This document shows positions 62,875-64,000 of a stretch of DNA of 64,000 bases, piece by piece. Positions within the stretch are counted from its first letter, which is position 1. Every line of letters starts with the position of its first letter. Under the pieces are notes generated by a model, which saw only the letters and a program-made list of their open reading frames with translations, was not told the DNA's origin and did no database searches. The position numbers and the translations under genes were made by a program. Origin of the DNA: Robiginitomaculum sp. (GTDB lineage Bacteria > Pseudomonadota > Alphaproteobacteria > Caulobacterales > Maricaulaceae); contig JAJFFQ010000034.1 of assembly GCA_021776565.1 (NCBI GenBank), forward strand, positions 142,332 to 206,331. The letters are read 5' to 3'.

Positions 62875-63087
62875 ATATTAAGAAGGTGCTGCAAGAGCGT
62901 TGTTCCGGGTTTGCGGCAGTTGGAAAAATCGGAAATGGAGTTTGGCAAATTTATCGCAAAATACGACGGTTGAATGTTTTGTGGACAAAAAAATAGGCGG
63001 AAATGGTGTCTGAAAGAATAGATGTCAGACATTTCATAAAAGATTGTGACGGCTATTGGTCTTTGAAAAGAAATGGAGGGTATGACT

Positions 63088-63804
63088 ATGGATAGTTTTA
63101 ATGCGTTAATGCCAGTGGATTGGCTACTTCTTGTGTATCTCGCTGTTATTATACCTGTTTGGGGGTTAGTGGATCAAAGACGTGCTTCAAAAAATAGAAA
63201 ATTAGGGATACCACGAGATCGTATGCGCCGATATAATCGACTTTTTGTCGAGCTTTGGGTGCCGACTATAATTCTGTTGGTATCCTGGTTTATGGCGGGT
63301 AGAGACTGGCATGGTCTTGGTTTTGGATTTGAGCAATCAACACTGGCGTTTGTCGGGTACGGGGTCACATTAACCGCCATTATCTATCTTTTCTGGACTA
63401 CATGGCAGGTCAAACATAGCGAAAAAGCACGAACAGTGATACGTGAACAGTTAGACGGGGCAGAGGCGCTTCATGAGCTTATGCCAGGTACCCGGGCAGA
63501 ATTTCAACGATTTCGTCTTGTGGCGATAACAGCCGGCATTACTGAAGAGATATTATATCGTGGGTTTCTGTTTTGGGTGCTCAGCCCTGTGGTCGGTGTC
63601 GCACTGGCCGCTGGCCTTACAGTTATAATATTTACGCTTGGTCATTTGTATCAGGAGCGCCCAAGGGAAATTTTTCGTGTTGCCATTACCGGGGCTATAC
63701 TCATCGCACTTTATATAAGCACCGGCTCGCTTATTGCCCCGATTATTTTGCATATCATTATCGACTGGACGAGTAACGACATGGTCTGGGCGGCGAAAAG
63801 CTAG
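63088..63804 (+). CDS. CPBP family intramembrane metalloprotease (CAAX protease-like)
   Basis: A 238-residue integral membrane protein; the start at 63088 is favoured by GGAGGG 7 bp upstream, with in-frame ATGs at 63073 and 63082 as alternatives. The CPBP/Abi motifs are EEILYRGFLFWVL (EExxxR, about 158-163), FTLGHLYQ (His), and HIIIDWTSND near the C-terminus. At least six membrane helices are predicted. Members process or modify membrane proteins, some conferring bacteriocin immunity; the substrate here is unknown. Confidence 0.88.
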   Translation: MDSFNALMPVDWLLLVYLAVIIPVWGLVDQRRASKNRKLGIPRDRMRRYNRLFVELWVPTIILLVSWFMAGRDWHGLGFGFEQSTLAFVGYGVTLTAIIYLFWTTWQVKHSEKARTVIREQLDGAEALHELMPGTRAEFQRFRLVAITAGITEEILYRGFLFWVLSPVVGVALAAGLTVIIFTLGHLYQERPREIFRVAITGAILIALYISTGSLIAPIILHIIIDWTSNDMVWAAKS

Positions 63805-63825
63805 GGTAAAACATAGCCAAACAGG

Positions 63826-63863
63826 TTAGGGTGCAGACTCATCTGAATGAGTCTGCACCCTAA
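63826..63863. repeat. Perfect 17-bp stem hairpin (4-nt loop) next to the IS5-like end
   Basis: 63826-63842 (TTAGGGTGCAGACTCAT) is the exact reverse complement of 63847-63863, around loop CTGA. It lies 22 bp after the CPBP stop codon, has no T-tract and so is not a classical terminator. Its last four bases CTAA abut the IS-like end and match the YTAR target of IS5-type elements. Confidence 0.75.
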
Positions 63864-64000
63864 GAGCCTGTATCGAAAGTAGTTGAGTGATATCAGTGGA
63901 TTATGATTCCCTCGGATTGTCGAAGATTCGAAGGAGGCCACGATGTCCTGGACTGATACCACTCGAGCGGAGCATAAGCGCATTTACGCTCGTTATCCAA
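63864..64000 (+). mobile_element. Left end of an IS5-family-like insertion sequence (cut by the window edge)
   Basis: The segment starts GAGCCTGTATCGAAA and leads 80 bp later to the start of a transposase gene with AAGGAGG. CTAA at 63860-63863 is a candidate target-site duplication. The right end lies outside the window, so terminal repeats and duplication cannot be checked. Confidence 0.65.
63943..64000 (+). CDS. IS5-like transposase, N-terminal fragment (continues past window)
   Basis: Only the first 19 codons are present: MSWTDTTRAEHKRIYARYP. This matches the characteristic opening of small IS5-family (orfA-type or DUF4096-bearing) transposases, which continue with a SDLTDAEW-like motif. 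A consensus AAGGAGG (63931-63937) precedes the ATG. The 3' part lies outside the window. Confidence 0.75.
   Translation, partial: MSWTDTTRAEHKRIYARYP

Overview
The window is a chromosomal segment of a Gram-negative alphaproteobacterium of roughly balanced GC content (judged by eye). Supporting signs are an IalB-family protein, a TraR-type LuxR regulator, a type-2 ferredoxin-NADP reductase, an Oar-like TonB-dependent receptor, and the mutM / ubiE-ubiB arrangement usual in that class. A member of the Maricaulales/Hyphomonadaceae or a relative is likely but not proven. Protein functions are assigned from recognised motifs and family knowledge; no database search was run.

Layout. 1-10.8 kb: mostly housekeeping genes (3' end of nrdA, Xaa-Pro aminopeptidase, rlmN, isoaspartyl peptidase, an SDR dehydrogenase, an Hpt protein, chorismate mutase, ferredoxin reductase and ferredoxin). 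10.8-13.1 kb: a LuxR solo preceded by a 27-bp inverted repeat, tRNA-Lys(CTT), and a 700-bp non-coding stretch with large GC-rich hairpins and a helically phased CCC array. 13.1-16.8 kb: an M16 lipoprotein peptidase followed by a eukaryote-like Rac/Rho GTPase carrying a twin-arginine signal peptide, the most surprising gene here. 16.9-24 kb: accessory genes, with two paralogous PIN toxin/antitoxin modules whose antitoxins have an unusual extra N-terminal domain, and a PhoD phosphatase. 24-33.2 kb: small redox and hydrolase genes, a membrane-anchored glutamate-synthase-like protein, mutM, ubiE-ubiB and upp.

33.2-39.8 kb: two divergent secreted proteases (S8 and HExxH zinc type) that share a C-terminal module, then a stand-alone STN-domain protein. 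39.8-40.1 kb: a MITE-like element of nested inverted repeats. 40.1-55.5 kb: one compact 16-gene minus-strand operon for a complete type II secretion system (gspD, prepilin peptidase, E-M and a short GspC-like gene). Four polysaccharide genes sit inside it: ABC permease, ABC ATPase, a methyltransferase-TPR protein and an RgpF-like protein. 56-62.2 kb: an Oar-like TonB receptor with a clear terminator, then a phosphonate-type ABC transporter whose binding protein and permease are fused in one chain. 62.2-64 kb: a TetR regulator with an operator palindrome, a CPBP protease, a perfect 17-bp hairpin, and the left end of an IS5-like element running off the window.

How the genes may work together. 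Secreted proteases, a Tat-exported PhoD and a Tat-targeted Rac-like GTPase lie in the same window as a complete T2SS, which can carry folded periplasmic (including Tat) substrates across the outer membrane. An exported Rac mimic aimed at a eukaryotic partner is therefore a coherent but unproven hypothesis.
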